From an uncultured Desulfovibrio sp. (GTDB lineage: Bacteria > Desulfobacterota > Desulfovibrionia > Desulfovibrionales > Desulfovibrionaceae), in the NCBI GenBank assembly GCA_900547595.1, contig URHE01000056.1, positions 1-12,142 on the forward strand: a DNA stretch of 12,142 nt. The letters run 5' to 3'. The translations under genes were made by a program, and so were the position numbers. Positions within the stretch are counted from its first letter, which is position 1; every line of letters starts with the position of its first letter. Below the pieces are notes generated by a model. It saw only the letters and a program-made list of their open reading frames with translations, was not told the origin of the DNA and did no database searches. Below are positions 1 to 9,161 of the stretch, in pieces.

Positions 1-457
1 CGGGAGCGGCGGGCACACAGATGAGCGCCGTGGAACCGGCGCCCTCCGGAGCCTTGACTGTCACCACCGGCTTGGGCGCGGCCTTGCGGCGTGCCTTCCA
101 CCGCTTGCGGGGGGGCGTTTTCTCCGGGGGAGCCAGCAGTTGGGGCGTGAGCGCCGGGTCGACCCAGGTGGCGCCCGCCATTTTCAGCTGGCGCGGGACG
201 AGCAGCGTGTTCCAGTAGAGGCGCGCGCCGCCGTCCTGGATCCATGCCGCATCCAGATTCGCGGCGCCGTCGGGCAGGTATTCCGGCAGCTGCGGCGGCA
301 GGGGGACGACATTCTGCCGGGTGGGCGCCGCGACAGCCGGCACGGAGTCATAGCCCGTGCCCTGCGCGGCGGACGCGGCCAGGGCCTCTCCGCCCCCGAA
401 ACCGAGGCACAGCGCAAGGAAAAGATGACAAGGCAGGATGTGCGGAAAACGTGGCAT
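1..457 (-). CDS. Secreted hypothetical protein, C-terminus off the left edge
   Basis: An open frame runs from ATG at 457 to the window edge without a stop (152 complete codons). The start is preceded by AGGAG (complement of 465-469) at good spacing. Residues 1-27 look like a signal peptide: a short basic N-terminus, a hydrophobic LFLALCLGF core and an ALA-AS signal peptidase I-like site. The mature part begins with an Ala/Pro-rich linker, then a segment with AAWIQDGGARLYWNTLLVP, then a basic Pro/Lys/Arg-rich stretch (PPRKRWKARRKAAPKP, about residues 113-128). I do not recognise a family. It is probably exported to the periplasm or cell surface. The 133-base gap to the upstream traR-like gene argues for its own transcript, but no convincing promoter is seen. 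Codon use and GC match the neighbours. Confidence 0.7.
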   Translation of the reverse strand, partial: MPRFPHILPCHLFLALCLGFGGGEALAASAAQGTGYDSVPAVAAPTRQNVVPLPPQLPEYLPDGAANLDAAWIQDGGARLYWNTLLVPRQLKMAGATWVDPALTPQLLAPPEKTPPRKRWKARRKAAPKPVVTVKAPEGAGSTALICVPAAP

Positions 458-505
458 GGGAGTACTCCTTCTCTCTGTCCTATCGGAAGGAGTCTGCTGT
501 TCTTT

Positions 506-577
506 AGAGCATTTTTTGCGGGCGTCCGCTCCCGCATCCGCCAGAATGTTTGTGCAATTTCCTTGCGAAAACGCTCT
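506..577. repeat. Imperfect terminal-inverted-repeat structure, about 72 bp
   Basis: The intergenic segment begins AGAGCATTTTTTGCG (506-520) and ends GCGAAAACGCTCT (565-577), whose complement AGAGCGTTTTCGC matches the start with one substitution and a T-run length difference. A second inverted pair GCGGG/CCCGC (518-522 and 531-535) lies inside. It could be a small repetitive element or a folded 3' region of the traR-like transcript. It lacks a U-tract on the correct side of the inner stem, so it is not a classical terminator. Only one copy is visible here. Confidence 0.4.
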
Positions 578-590
578 GGACCGGGGCGTC

Positions 591-812
591 TCAATGTCTG
601 CCCTGCTCGCGCTCCTCCTGGCAGGCCCGGCAGAGGCCCACGCCGGGCAGGGCGTCCAGGCGTTTCTGCGGGATGGGCTCGCCGCACTCGCGGCAGCAGG
701 CCACGCCATCGATCCATTCCGGGCCGCCGCGGTCCATGGACGCGCGCGCCCGTACCAGGGCGGATTCCCTGTCCATGCGTTCCAGTTCCGTTGCCTGATC
801 GAAAACATCCAT
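591..812 (-). CDS. TraR/DksA-type C4 zinc-finger transcription regulator
   Basis: A 73-residue protein of the usual size for TraR-type DksA relatives, which bind the RNA polymerase secondary channel without needing the long DksA coiled coil. The C-terminal half holds a C4 zinc finger: Cys40-x2-Cys43, 17 residues, then Cys61-x2-Cys64, with GEPIP after the first pair and LPGV-LCRACQ around the second, as in TraR. The N-terminus has Asp2 and Asp5 spaced like the acidic pair at the TraR tip. Start at 812 was chosen because GAGGG lies just upstream and the length then fits TraR; a longer in-frame start at 959 would add 49 residues of low-complexity sequence and overlap the predicted promoter. Such standalone genes are often phage- or plasmid-derived, but no phage genes are visible here. 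Target promoters cannot be inferred. Confidence 0.85.
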   Translation of the reverse strand: MDVFDQATELERMDRESALVRARASMDRGGPEWIDGVACCRECGEPIPQKRLDALPGVGLCRACQEEREQGRH

Positions 813-840
813 GTGATCCCTCGCACGAAAGGTTGACGCC

Positions 841-896
841 GCGCGGCGGCTCCTTGCCGCGCAAAGCAAGCGGCAACCCCGGATGGGGGTTGCCGC
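841..896 (-). promoter_or_regulatory. Tandem GC-rich hairpins in the traR-like leader or after carA
   Basis: Two hairpins lie in tandem. The first to be transcribed on the minus strand has perfect 11-bp arms at 870-880 and 886-896 with a 5-base loop. The second has 7-bp arms GCGCGGC/GCCGCGC at 841-847 and 856-862. On the minus strand the first stem is followed by TTGCTTT, a weak U-tract. The pair may terminate carBA transcription, or, if the promoter at 940-969 is real, fold in the 5' leader of the traR-like gene as an attenuator-like structure. Confidence 0.6.
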
Positions 897-939
897 AGGG
901 TTGCGGAATGTGGGTGTGAATGCTGTGTCGTAAAAGCCG

Positions 940-969
940 AGTCTAGCGCATGGCCGCAAAGGGTGTAAA
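940..969 (-). promoter_or_regulatory. Predicted sigma70 promoter for the traR-like gene
   Basis: On the minus strand a TTTACA -35 hexamer (964-969) is followed after 18 bases by a TAGACT -10 (940-945). Transcription would start near 933, giving a leader of about 120 nt that contains the tandem hairpins. The site lies in the gap between carA and the traR-like gene. Based on sequence match only. Confidence 0.4.
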
Positions 970-1007
970 GGGCTTTTCCCGTTTTTCGTGGCGCGTGCGT
1001 GCCGGGG

Positions 1008-2134
1008 CTAGTTCCCCGTGGCCCTGCCGATCATTTCCCGGAAGCGGTGGAAAAGATGGTTTCCGTCACGCGGGCCCGCGGCGGCTTCCGGATGATACTG
1101 GAGGCTCATGATGGGCAGGCGCGTGTGGCGCAGCCCTTCAAGGGTGTGGTCGTTGAGGTTGACGTGGGTGGCCTCCACCTCGGCCACGCCGTCCAGCACC
1201 ACATGGAAGCCGTGATTCTGGGAAGAGATCTCGATCTTTCCCGTGGTGAGGTCCTTGACCGGATGGTTGCAGCCGTGGTGCCCGAACTTGAGCTTTTCGG
1301 TGCGCGCCCCCAGGGCGTGGCCGATGAGCTGGTGCCCGAGGCAGATGCCCGTGACGGGCATGTCCCGGCAGAGTTCCCTGACAATGGCGATTTCCTCCCC
1401 AAGCGTGGCCGGGTCGCCCGGCCCGTTGGAGAGAAAGACCGCGCCTGCGCCCGTGGCCCTGACGGCCCGGGGGCTGAAGGTGGGCGGCACAGCCAGCGGC
1501 TCGAAGCCCGCGGCCACGAGGTGGCGCAGGATGTTCCACTTGATGCCGTAGTCGTAGACCACCAGCGGCAGCCCGGCGCCGCGCCAGGCATAGGCCCCGT
1601 CCGCGCCGAGGCTGACGGCGTGGGGCGCGTTGTCAAACCAGGCATACGGGGCTTTGGCGGCCACCCCCGGCACCAGATTGCGGCCCTGCATGGGGGGCAG
1701 GGCCTGCGCTTTCCGGCGCAGCTCCTCCACATCCCGCGCGCGCGTGGAGATGACGCCGCGCATGGCGCCGTTGAGGCGCAGATGCCGCGTGAGCGCGCGG
1801 GTGTCCAGCCCTTCCATGCCCGGCGTGCCGTGTTCGGCAAGAAAGTCCGGCAGGGACATGGAGGAGCGCCAGTTGGAGGGCTGTTTGCAGCATTCCTTGA
1901 CCAGGAACGCCTCGGCGTGGATGCCGGCGGATTCCATGTCCGCCGCGCAGATGCCGTAATTGCCCATGAGCGGATAGGTCATGCAGACCATCTGCCCGGT
2001 ATAGGAGGGGTCGGTGAGCACCTCCTGATAGCCGGTCATGCCTGTGGTGAAGATCACTTCACCGCCTGTTTCAAATTCGCCGGTGAAGGACTTCCCCTCA
2101 AGCGCGAAGCCGTCTTCCAGCACCAGGACTGCTT

Positions 2135-2138
<4 letters not shown>
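1008..2138 (-). CDS. carA: Carbamoyl phosphate synthetase small (glutaminase) subunit
   Basis: A 376-residue protein, close to the 382 of E. coli CarA. It hydrolyses glutamine and channels ammonia to the large subunit for cytoplasmic carbamoyl phosphate synthesis (pyrimidine and arginine pathways). The N-terminal CPSase small-chain domain (about 1-150) has FALEGKSFTG and TTGMTGYQEVLTDPSY. The class I glutamine amidotransferase domain (about 190-370) has SNGPGDP (237-243), the nucleophile Cys266 in GICLGHQ, and the His349/Glu351 pair in QYHPEA. All catalytic residues are intact. The ATG overlaps the carB stop as ATGA (2135-2138), so translation is probably coupled; GGGGGCAGGA precedes it. It is the distal gene of a carB-carA operon, the reverse of the usual carA-carB order. 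Confidence 0.97.
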
Positions 2139-5383
<3,245 letters not shown>

Positions 5384-5452
5384 GAACTCTCCCTGCGGCT
5401 AGGAACGCGCGGGCGGCAAGGACGCCGTGCCGCGCCGGTGGGCAAACAGCCT

Positions 5453-5481
5453 TTTTTACGTTGCTCCGCCCTTGCGGTCAA
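5453..5481 (-). promoter_or_regulatory. Predicted sigma70 promoter for carBA
   Basis: On the minus strand a TTGACC -35 (5476-5481) is separated by 17 bases from a TAAAAA -10 (5453-5458). The start would be near 5446, leaving a leader of about 60 nt before carB. No pyrimidine-type attenuator or leader peptide is evident in it. Confidence 0.5.
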
Positions 5482-5517
5482 GCTGCAAGTGCGGAAGAGG
5501 GAAGGCACCGCCAAGGC

Positions 5518-5546
5518 TTTACAGGCGGCGGCTTTGCGCGGATACT
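5518..5546 (+). promoter_or_regulatory. Predicted sigma70 promoter for the 5578 flavoprotein
   Basis: A TTTACA hexamer (5518-5523) is followed after exactly 17 bases by GATACT (5541-5546), 5/6 and 4/6 matches to consensus. It would start transcription near 5553, about 25 bases before the ATG, and lies back to back with the carB promoter. Confidence 0.45.
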
Positions 5547-5577
5547 GGTGCCAATGCCATCCCAAGGAGGAAACGGT

Positions 5578-6246
5578 ATGCAGATATACGCCATCAACGG
5601 CAGCCCCCGCAAAACCTGGAACACGGCCACCATCCTTCAGAACGTGCTCGATGGCTTTGCCGAAAGCCGGGAGGACGCGCTCACGGAAATGATCGACCTC
5701 TACAGCCTGGACTACAAGGGCTGCGTGAGCTGCTTTGAATGCAAGCGCCTGGGCGGCCCGTCCTATGGCCGCTGCGCCGTGCGCGACGGGCTGGGTGCGC
5801 TCCTGCCCCGCATCCTTCAGGCGGATGCGCTCGTCATCGGCTCGCCCATCTATTTCGGCGATGTGAGCGGCATGCTGCGCGCCTTTCTGGAGCGCCTGCT
5901 CTTCCCCTGCCTGGTATATGACAAGGCGCACAGCTCCCTGGCGCCCAGAAAGATCCCCACGGCCTTTGTCTACACCATGAACCTGCCGCGCGCGGCCATG
6001 GAGGAGCGGGGCTATCCGCAGCGGCTCGCCGCCATGGAATCCTATGTGGGCCGTCTGTTCGGCTCGGCCCCGCGTCTGCTCCATGTGTGCGACACCCTCC
6101 AGTTCAAGGACTATTCCAGATACAAGATGGAGATATTTTCCGCGGAGGAAAAGGCCCGGCAGCGGGAGCTGGAATTCCCCGCCGACTGCCGCAGGGCCCG
6201 CGAGCTGGGGGCCGCCCTGGCCGCCGATGCCGCGGGCGAGGCGTAG
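5578..6246 (+). CDS. Flavodoxin-fold NAD(P)H-dependent oxidoreductase with Cys cluster
   Basis: A 222-residue protein of the NADPH-dependent FMN reductase/flavodoxin-like superfamily. The N-terminal strand plus phosphate-binding loop (YAINGSPRK, 4-12) should bind FMN phosphate, and VIGSPIYFGDVSG (86-98) is the second flavin loop. Four cysteines, Cys49-x2-Cys52-x2-Cys55-x10-Cys66, sit where iron-sulfur flavoproteins hold a [4Fe-4S] cluster, although the last spacing is longer than the usual 4-7. No signal peptide, so it is cytosolic. The start at 5578 is supported by AAGGAGG directly upstream; the frame is open further upstream without a ribosome site. The gene is alone on its strand, ending at a hairpin terminator. 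The electron donor, acceptor and substrate are unknown. Confidence 0.85.
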   Translation: MQIYAINGSPRKTWNTATILQNVLDGFAESREDALTEMIDLYSLDYKGCVSCFECKRLGGPSYGRCAVRDGLGALLPRILQADALVIGSPIYFGDVSGMLRAFLERLLFPCLVYDKAHSSLAPRKIPTAFVYTMNLPRAAMEERGYPQRLAAMESYVGRLFGSAPRLLHVCDTLQFKDYSRYKMEIFSAEEKARQRELEFPADCRRARELGAALAADAAGEA

Positions 6247-6336
6247 AGGGCCGGCGTTCCCGCAAGCGGCGCCGTTTTCCGCTTTGGGCGGCTCCACGCG
6301 GGGCGCCCCGCGACATCCCGGAGTTGTGAAAGACGC

Positions 6337-6378
6337 TGTCATACAGCACGGGCGCGTCATCACCCCGAAAGTATGACA
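6337..6378. repeat. Spaced inverted repeat TGTCATAC/GTATGACA
   Basis: Perfect 8-base arms at 6337-6344 and 6371-6378 are separated by 26 bases, in the gap between two convergent genes and just beside the terminator. The left arm also sits in a smaller dyad GCTGT-CAT-ACAGC (6335-6347). Its role is unknown; a secondary stem at transcript ends is the simplest explanation. Confidence 0.4.
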
Positions 6379-6388
6379 CAGCCGTGTG

Positions 6389-6416
6389 AAAAGGGGGAGC
6401 CCAGGGCTCCCCCTTT
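6389..6416. terminator. Bidirectional intrinsic terminator
   Basis: A 13-bp arm AAAGGGGGAGCCC (6390-6402) pairs with GGGCTCCCCCTTT (6404-6416) around a central A. The T-run (TTT plus CCT on the plus strand, TTTT on the minus) allows termination both ways. It separates the convergent flavoprotein (ends 6246) and phosphodiesterase (ends 6464). Confidence 0.85.
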
Positions 6417-6463
6417 CCTCTATGGCGCTGCCGGCAGCGCCGTTTCGGGAGGGTGCGGTTTCG

Positions 6464-7288
6464 TCAGTCCTCGGTGGGGTTCACCTTGTCCACGAACGGA
6501 TACGGTCCGTTAAAGCTGGGCGTGCCGGGGATCTGGCAGACATGGCTGTTCAGGCGTTCGCCGTCCCAGTGGTGCAGCAGGTAGCCGCTGCATTCCATGC
6601 GGAAGGTGTCGCCGCCCCCGGGCGAAAGGTCCAGCTCCAGCTGCATGGCCACCGCCGGCGAGGTCATGGCCGGAATGCCCGCATAGCTGGTGAAGATGGG
6701 GCGGTGCATATGCCCGCAGGCCAGTGTGGCCCACGGCGCCCGCCGGAGGACCTCTTCCAGCGCCGCCACATTTTCGAACGGCTCATCCATGGCGCCCATG
6801 CCGCTCTTGAAGGGCGGATGATGCATGAAAACGAGGGCGGGAACATCGGGGCGTTCCCGGAGTTTCGCGTCCAGCCAGCGCGCGGCGGCTTCCGGGCAGT
6901 GTCCGGAATGCGAGCCGGGGCTCATGCTGTCAAACAGCAGCAGACGCACGGGCATGTCTTCCACGGCCTGGCAGAGAAATTCCGGGATGCCGGGGTCCGG
7001 CGCGCACCAGGGGCCGAGGATGGAGCGCATCCTGTCGCGGCGGTCATGGTTGCCGGGCAGCGCATAGATGCGGCGGCACAACGGGAGCAGCGCCTCGCGG
7101 AGCAGCTCGTAGGCCCGGGCATCGCCGCTGTCGGCCAGGTCGCCCGTGAGCACCATGGCATCCGGCGCGGGCGTGAGGGCTTCCAGATGGCGCACCAGCT
7201 CGTCGAGACAGCGCCGCGTGTCGGTCACGCGATAGGAGAGCGCGCCGTCGCCGCGCAGATGAAAATCGGAAAGCTGGAGGATACGCAT
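6464..7288 (-). CDS. Class III (GpdQ/CpdA-type) metallophosphodiesterase
   Basis: A 274-residue calcineurin-like metallophosphoesterase. All binuclear metal ligands are visible: Asp8 and His10 (SDFH), Asp50 (LTGD), Asn80 (PGNHD), His156 (FMHHPP), His193 and His195 (CGHMH). Their positions match the Asp8/His10/Asp50/Asn80/His156 numbering I recall for the glycerophosphodiesterase GpdQ, and total length matches both GpdQ and the cAMP phosphodiesterase CpdA. MDEPFEN after FMHHPP and the C-terminal GPYPFVD also resemble GpdQ. The substrate is therefore a phosphodiester, either glycerophosphodiester or cyclic nucleotide; this cannot be settled from sequence. No signal peptide, so cytosolic. The start is supported by GGGAGG upstream. 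It lies downstream of an MFS gene on the same strand, with a multi-hairpin repeat between them. Confidence 0.9.
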   Translation of the reverse strand: MRILQLSDFHLRGDGALSYRVTDTRRCLDELVRHLEALTPAPDAMVLTGDLADSGDARAYELLREALLPLCRRIYALPGNHDRRDRMRSILGPWCAPDPGIPEFLCQAVEDMPVRLLLFDSMSPGSHSGHCPEAAARWLDAKLRERPDVPALVFMHHPPFKSGMGAMDEPFENVAALEEVLRRAPWATLACGHMHRPIFTSYAGIPAMTSPAVAMQLELDLSPGGGDTFRMECSGYLLHHWDGERLNSHVCQIPGTPSFNGPYPFVDKVNPTED

Positions 7289-7314
7289 GTCCGCCTCCCA
7301 TGAAGTTCGGCAGG

Positions 7315-7346
7315 GCGCCGGAGCACCCGTGAGGGGGCTCCGGCGC
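7315..7346 (-). promoter_or_regulatory. Strong hairpin in the phosphodiesterase 5' leader
   Basis: Perfect 10-bp arms GCGCCGGAGC (7315-7324) and GCTCCGGCGC (7337-7346) enclose a further CCC/GGG pair with a 4-base loop. On the minus-strand transcript it ends about 26 bases before the ATG at 7288. There is no U-tract on either side, so it is more likely a stabilising or regulatory leader stem than a terminator. Confidence 0.6.
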
Positions 7347-7363
7347 GGGCCTTCAGATGCAGG

Positions 7364-7517
7364 TAGTGTTCTCATTGCAAAAATTCCGCGCGGAATTCCG
7401 CGAAGAATTTTTGCAGGATCGTTCGCGAAAAAGCGTGGTTTTTCGCGAACGAACCCGGCTATGCCGCCGCAAAACCCTTACGGGTTTTGTCGTGTCTGCT
7501 TTTGCAGGCAGACACTA
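7364..7517 (+). mobile_element. MITE-like multi-hairpin repeat, complete copy
   Basis: A 154-bp element bounded by TAGTGT at the left and ACACTA at the right; the right end complemented (TAGTGTCTGCCTGCAAAA) resembles the left end, so the ends form terminal inverted repeats with possible TA target duplication. Inside are four stems: TGCAAAAATTC/GAATTTTTGCA (7376-7386, 7405-7415), a 14-bp stem (7419-7432, 7439-7452), CAAAACCC/GGGTTTTG around TTAC (7470-7489 region), and GTGTCTGC/GCAGACAC (7492-7515). A 16-bp palindrome AATTCCGCGCGGAATT (7382-7397) is nested in the first. A second copy at 12059 shares the first 84-85 bases. No transposase is encoded; an IS630/Tc1-like partner would suit the TA ends, but that is inference. 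Confidence 0.75.
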
Positions 7518-8843
7518 GATGTGTTCTACGTCGTCGAGGCCGCTCCTGCGAACGGCCGCATCGTGCTTCCGCTGGATAATGAAGGCCGAAAGGCCGCTGG
7601 TCAAGGCCGCCACCATGGTGAAGAGGCAGATATAGACCGGATTTCCGTCGCCCCACTTGATGAAGACCGTGCACAGCCCGGGCACGATGCCCGCCACGAG
7701 GAAGCCGGGGAACTGGTAGCAGATGGAAATGCCGGTATAGCGCACATCCGGCGGGAAGAGGTCGGAAAAGACCGCCGCCTCGGGTCCGAAAACGCCCGCG
7801 TAAAAGACGCTCAGCGGGATGATGATGGCCAGGGCGATGAGCAGGAGATTGCCGCCGCTGCCCTGCATGAGCCAGAAGGAGGGAAAGATGGAAAGGCCGC
7901 AGAGCAGGCTGGCGAGCCCGTAGATGCGGCCGCGTCCGAACCGGTCGGCCAGGCGCCCGGCAATGAGGATGAAGGGGCACATGATGAGCGCCGCGAGCAT
8001 GACGATGGTCAGGGCCGAGGTGCGTTCCACCTGGATGTACTGCACAAGGTAGCTGATGACAAAGACCGCGAGCACGTTGAAGAACACGCCGTCGATCCAG
8101 CGCGCGCCCACGCCCAGGGCGATATTGCCCGGATGCTCCTTGCAGACGCGCACGATGGGCAGCACCTTGCGCTCGGTCTTGCCGCTTTCGCGGGCCTTCT
8201 GGAAGTCGGGCGTCTCCAGGATGTGCATGCGTACATACAGGGCCACGGCCACCAGCACCACGCTGATGAGGAAGGCCAGACGCCAGCCCCAGCTCATGAA
8301 CTGCTCGTTGTCGAGCCCCCAGGAGAGCAGGGCCACCACGCCGGAGGACAGGCAGAGGCCCGTCGCCAGCCCCATCTGCGGGATGCTGGCATAAAAGGCG
8401 CGTTCGCGCTTGCTGGCGTATTCATAGGTCATGAGGACGGCGCCGCCCCATTCGCCGCCCAGCCCCAGCCCCTGACAGAGGCGCATGGTCTGGAGGATGA
8501 TGGGCGCCGCGATGCCGATCTGGGCATAGGTGGGCACAAGGCCGATGCCGATGGTCGCCAGGCCCATGATGAGCATGGTGAGAATGAGCATGCTCTTGCG
8601 GCCCACGCGGTCGCCGAAATGGCCGAAGATGAACCCCCCGAAGGGGCGGGCGAGGTAGCCGATGGCAAAGGTGCTGTAGGCGAGCAGCGTGCCCATGAAG
8701 GGGTCTTCCGTGGGGAAGTAGAGCTTGTTGAACACAATGCCCGCGACCACGCCGTAGAGGAAGAAATCATACCACTCGATGGTCGCTCCGAGCAGGCTTG
8801 CCAATACCACCTTGCGGATCTCGCGTTTGCTTGGCGCGCTCAT
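7515..8843 (-). CDS. MHS-family major facilitator transporter
   Basis: A 442-residue inner-membrane protein with about 12 hydrophobic segments. Hallmarks of the metabolite:H+ symporter branch (ShiA, ProP, KgtP type) are present: GATIEWYDFFLYG (19-31), ARPFGGFIFGHFGDRVGRK (65-83) containing the MFS loop 2-3 motif, QGLGLGGEWGG (124-134), the second-half GRLADRFGR (296-304) and FPPDVRYTGIS (363-373). It should import an organic acid or zwitterion with protons; the substrate is not readable. The start is preceded by GGGGAGGA. The stop codon TAG (7515-7517) coincides with the terminal CTA of the adjacent repeat element, so the insertion lies exactly at the gene end. Divergent from a LacI-type gene that is its likely regulator. 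Confidence 0.93.
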   Translation of the reverse strand: MSAPSKREIRKVVLASLLGATIEWYDFFLYGVVAGIVFNKLYFPTEDPFMGTLLAYSTFAIGYLARPFGGFIFGHFGDRVGRKSMLILTMLIMGLATIGIGLVPTYAQIGIAAPIILQTMRLCQGLGLGGEWGGAVLMTYEYASKRERAFYASIPQMGLATGLCLSSGVVALLSWGLDNEQFMSWGWRLAFLISVVLVAVALYVRMHILETPDFQKARESGKTERKVLPIVRVCKEHPGNIALGVGARWIDGVFFNVLAVFVISYLVQYIQVERTSALTIVMLAALIMCPFILIAGRLADRFGRGRIYGLASLLCGLSIFPSFWLMQGSGGNLLLIALAIIIPLSVFYAGVFGPEAAVFSDLFPPDVRYTGISICYQFPGFLVAGIVPGLCTVFIKWGDGNPVYICLFTMVAALTSGLSAFIIQRKHDAAVRRSGLDDVEHI

Positions 8844-8891
8844 GCGTCCTCCCCGCTGTCCCGGGAGCGCCGGGAACCCATGCTTAAAATT

Positions 8892-8920
8892 TTAATAGGC
8901 GATAAAGCCAGTGCCGACAA
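8892..8920 (-). promoter_or_regulatory. Predicted sigma70 promoter for the transporter
   Basis: On the minus strand TTGTCG (8915-8920) and TATTAA (8892-8897) are separated by 17 bases. Each matches 4/6 of consensus. The start would be near 8885, with a leader of about 42 nt. The -10 overlaps the AT-rich palindrome at 8884-8895. Confidence 0.4.
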
Positions 8921-8950
8921 GAGGGCCTGACTTTCCCTCCCCTGTGCCGC

Positions 8951-8975
8951 CGCGTGATTTCGCGTAAATCAAGCG
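8951..8975. promoter_or_regulatory. 25-bp dyad, candidate repressor operator
   Basis: A near-perfect inverted repeat with core TGATTT-CGCGT-AAATCA (8955-8971), extended to 10-base arms with one mismatch per side (8951-8960 and 8966-8975). It lies just upstream of the predicted transporter -35 and has a CG-containing centre, as many LacI-family operators do. The spacing does not fit CRP (TGTGA-N6-TCACA) or FNR (TTGAT-N4-ATCAA) sites. The binding protein is inferred, not shown. Confidence 0.55.
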
Positions 8976-9099
8976 TTACACGGAATCATGTTTCTGGCAA
9001 GGGCTTTTGCCGAGGGTAGGTGTGATTCTTAAAAGTTTATTTTCTGGGCCAAAAAAAGCCAAAAAATACAAGATACTTTAAATTTTAAGTCCCAGCTGT

Positions 9100-9129
9100 T
9101 TGACAGTGGTCCGCCGGGCCTCCTATAGT
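9100..9129 (+). promoter_or_regulatory. Strong predicted sigma70 promoter for the lacI-type gene
   Basis: TTGACA (9100-9105), a perfect -35, and TATAGT (9124-9129), 5/6 for the -10, are 18 bases apart. Start near 9136, only about 22 bases before the GTG start codon. An AT-rich box sits just upstream (9076-9089). Confidence 0.7.
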
Positions 9130-9137
9130 CGGCCCAG

Positions 9138-9161
9138 ATGAACAGAACGGGGGGCCTGTGA
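9138..9161 (+). other. Possible near-leaderless 7-codon leader ORF
   Basis: ATG at 9138, about two bases after the predicted transcription start, opens a frame MNRTGGL ending in TGA at 9159-9161. The stop overlaps the GTG start of the lacI-type gene (GTGA, 9158-9161), an arrangement that would allow translational coupling. It is short enough to be coincidence. Confidence 0.25.

Larger units (their letters stand above)
8883..9089. promoter_or_regulatory. Three AT-rich CTTAAAA-N-TTTA boxes in the divergent control region
   Basis: The 314-base gap 8844-9157 holds no gene but is AT-rich compared with its surroundings. Related boxes occur at 8883-8895 (CTTAAAATTTTAA, with a perfect 12-bp palindrome at 8884-8895), 9028-9039 (CTTAAAAGTTTA) and, reversed, 9076-9089 (complement CTTAAAATTTAAAG). 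The first overlaps the transporter -10 and the third lies 10 bases upstream of the lacI-type -35. They may be operators or UP-element-like A/T tracts. A further dyad GGCAA-N6-TTGCC lies at 8996-9011. Confidence 0.5.

Noticed and set aside
1220..1242. Imperfect dyad GGGAAGAGATC-TC-GATCTTTCCC within carA
   Set aside because: About 10 pairs with a bulge in coding sequence; plausible by chance and far weaker than the carB palindrome.
7364..7517. CRISPR array or tRNA cluster as an explanation of the hairpin block
   Set aside because: The stems differ from each other, there is no regular repeat-spacer spacing, and no cloverleaf or CCA-like end is seen.
7287..8930. A 547-codon plus-strand frame opposite the transporter and across the repeat
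   Set aside because: Composition is low-complexity and charged, it crosses the repeat element, and the minus strand encodes an unmistakable MHS transporter.
8990..9020. Sigma54-like GG...GC sequence on the minus strand (GGCAAAAGCCCTTGCC)
   Set aside because: The spacing between GG and GC is off by one from the required 10 bases.
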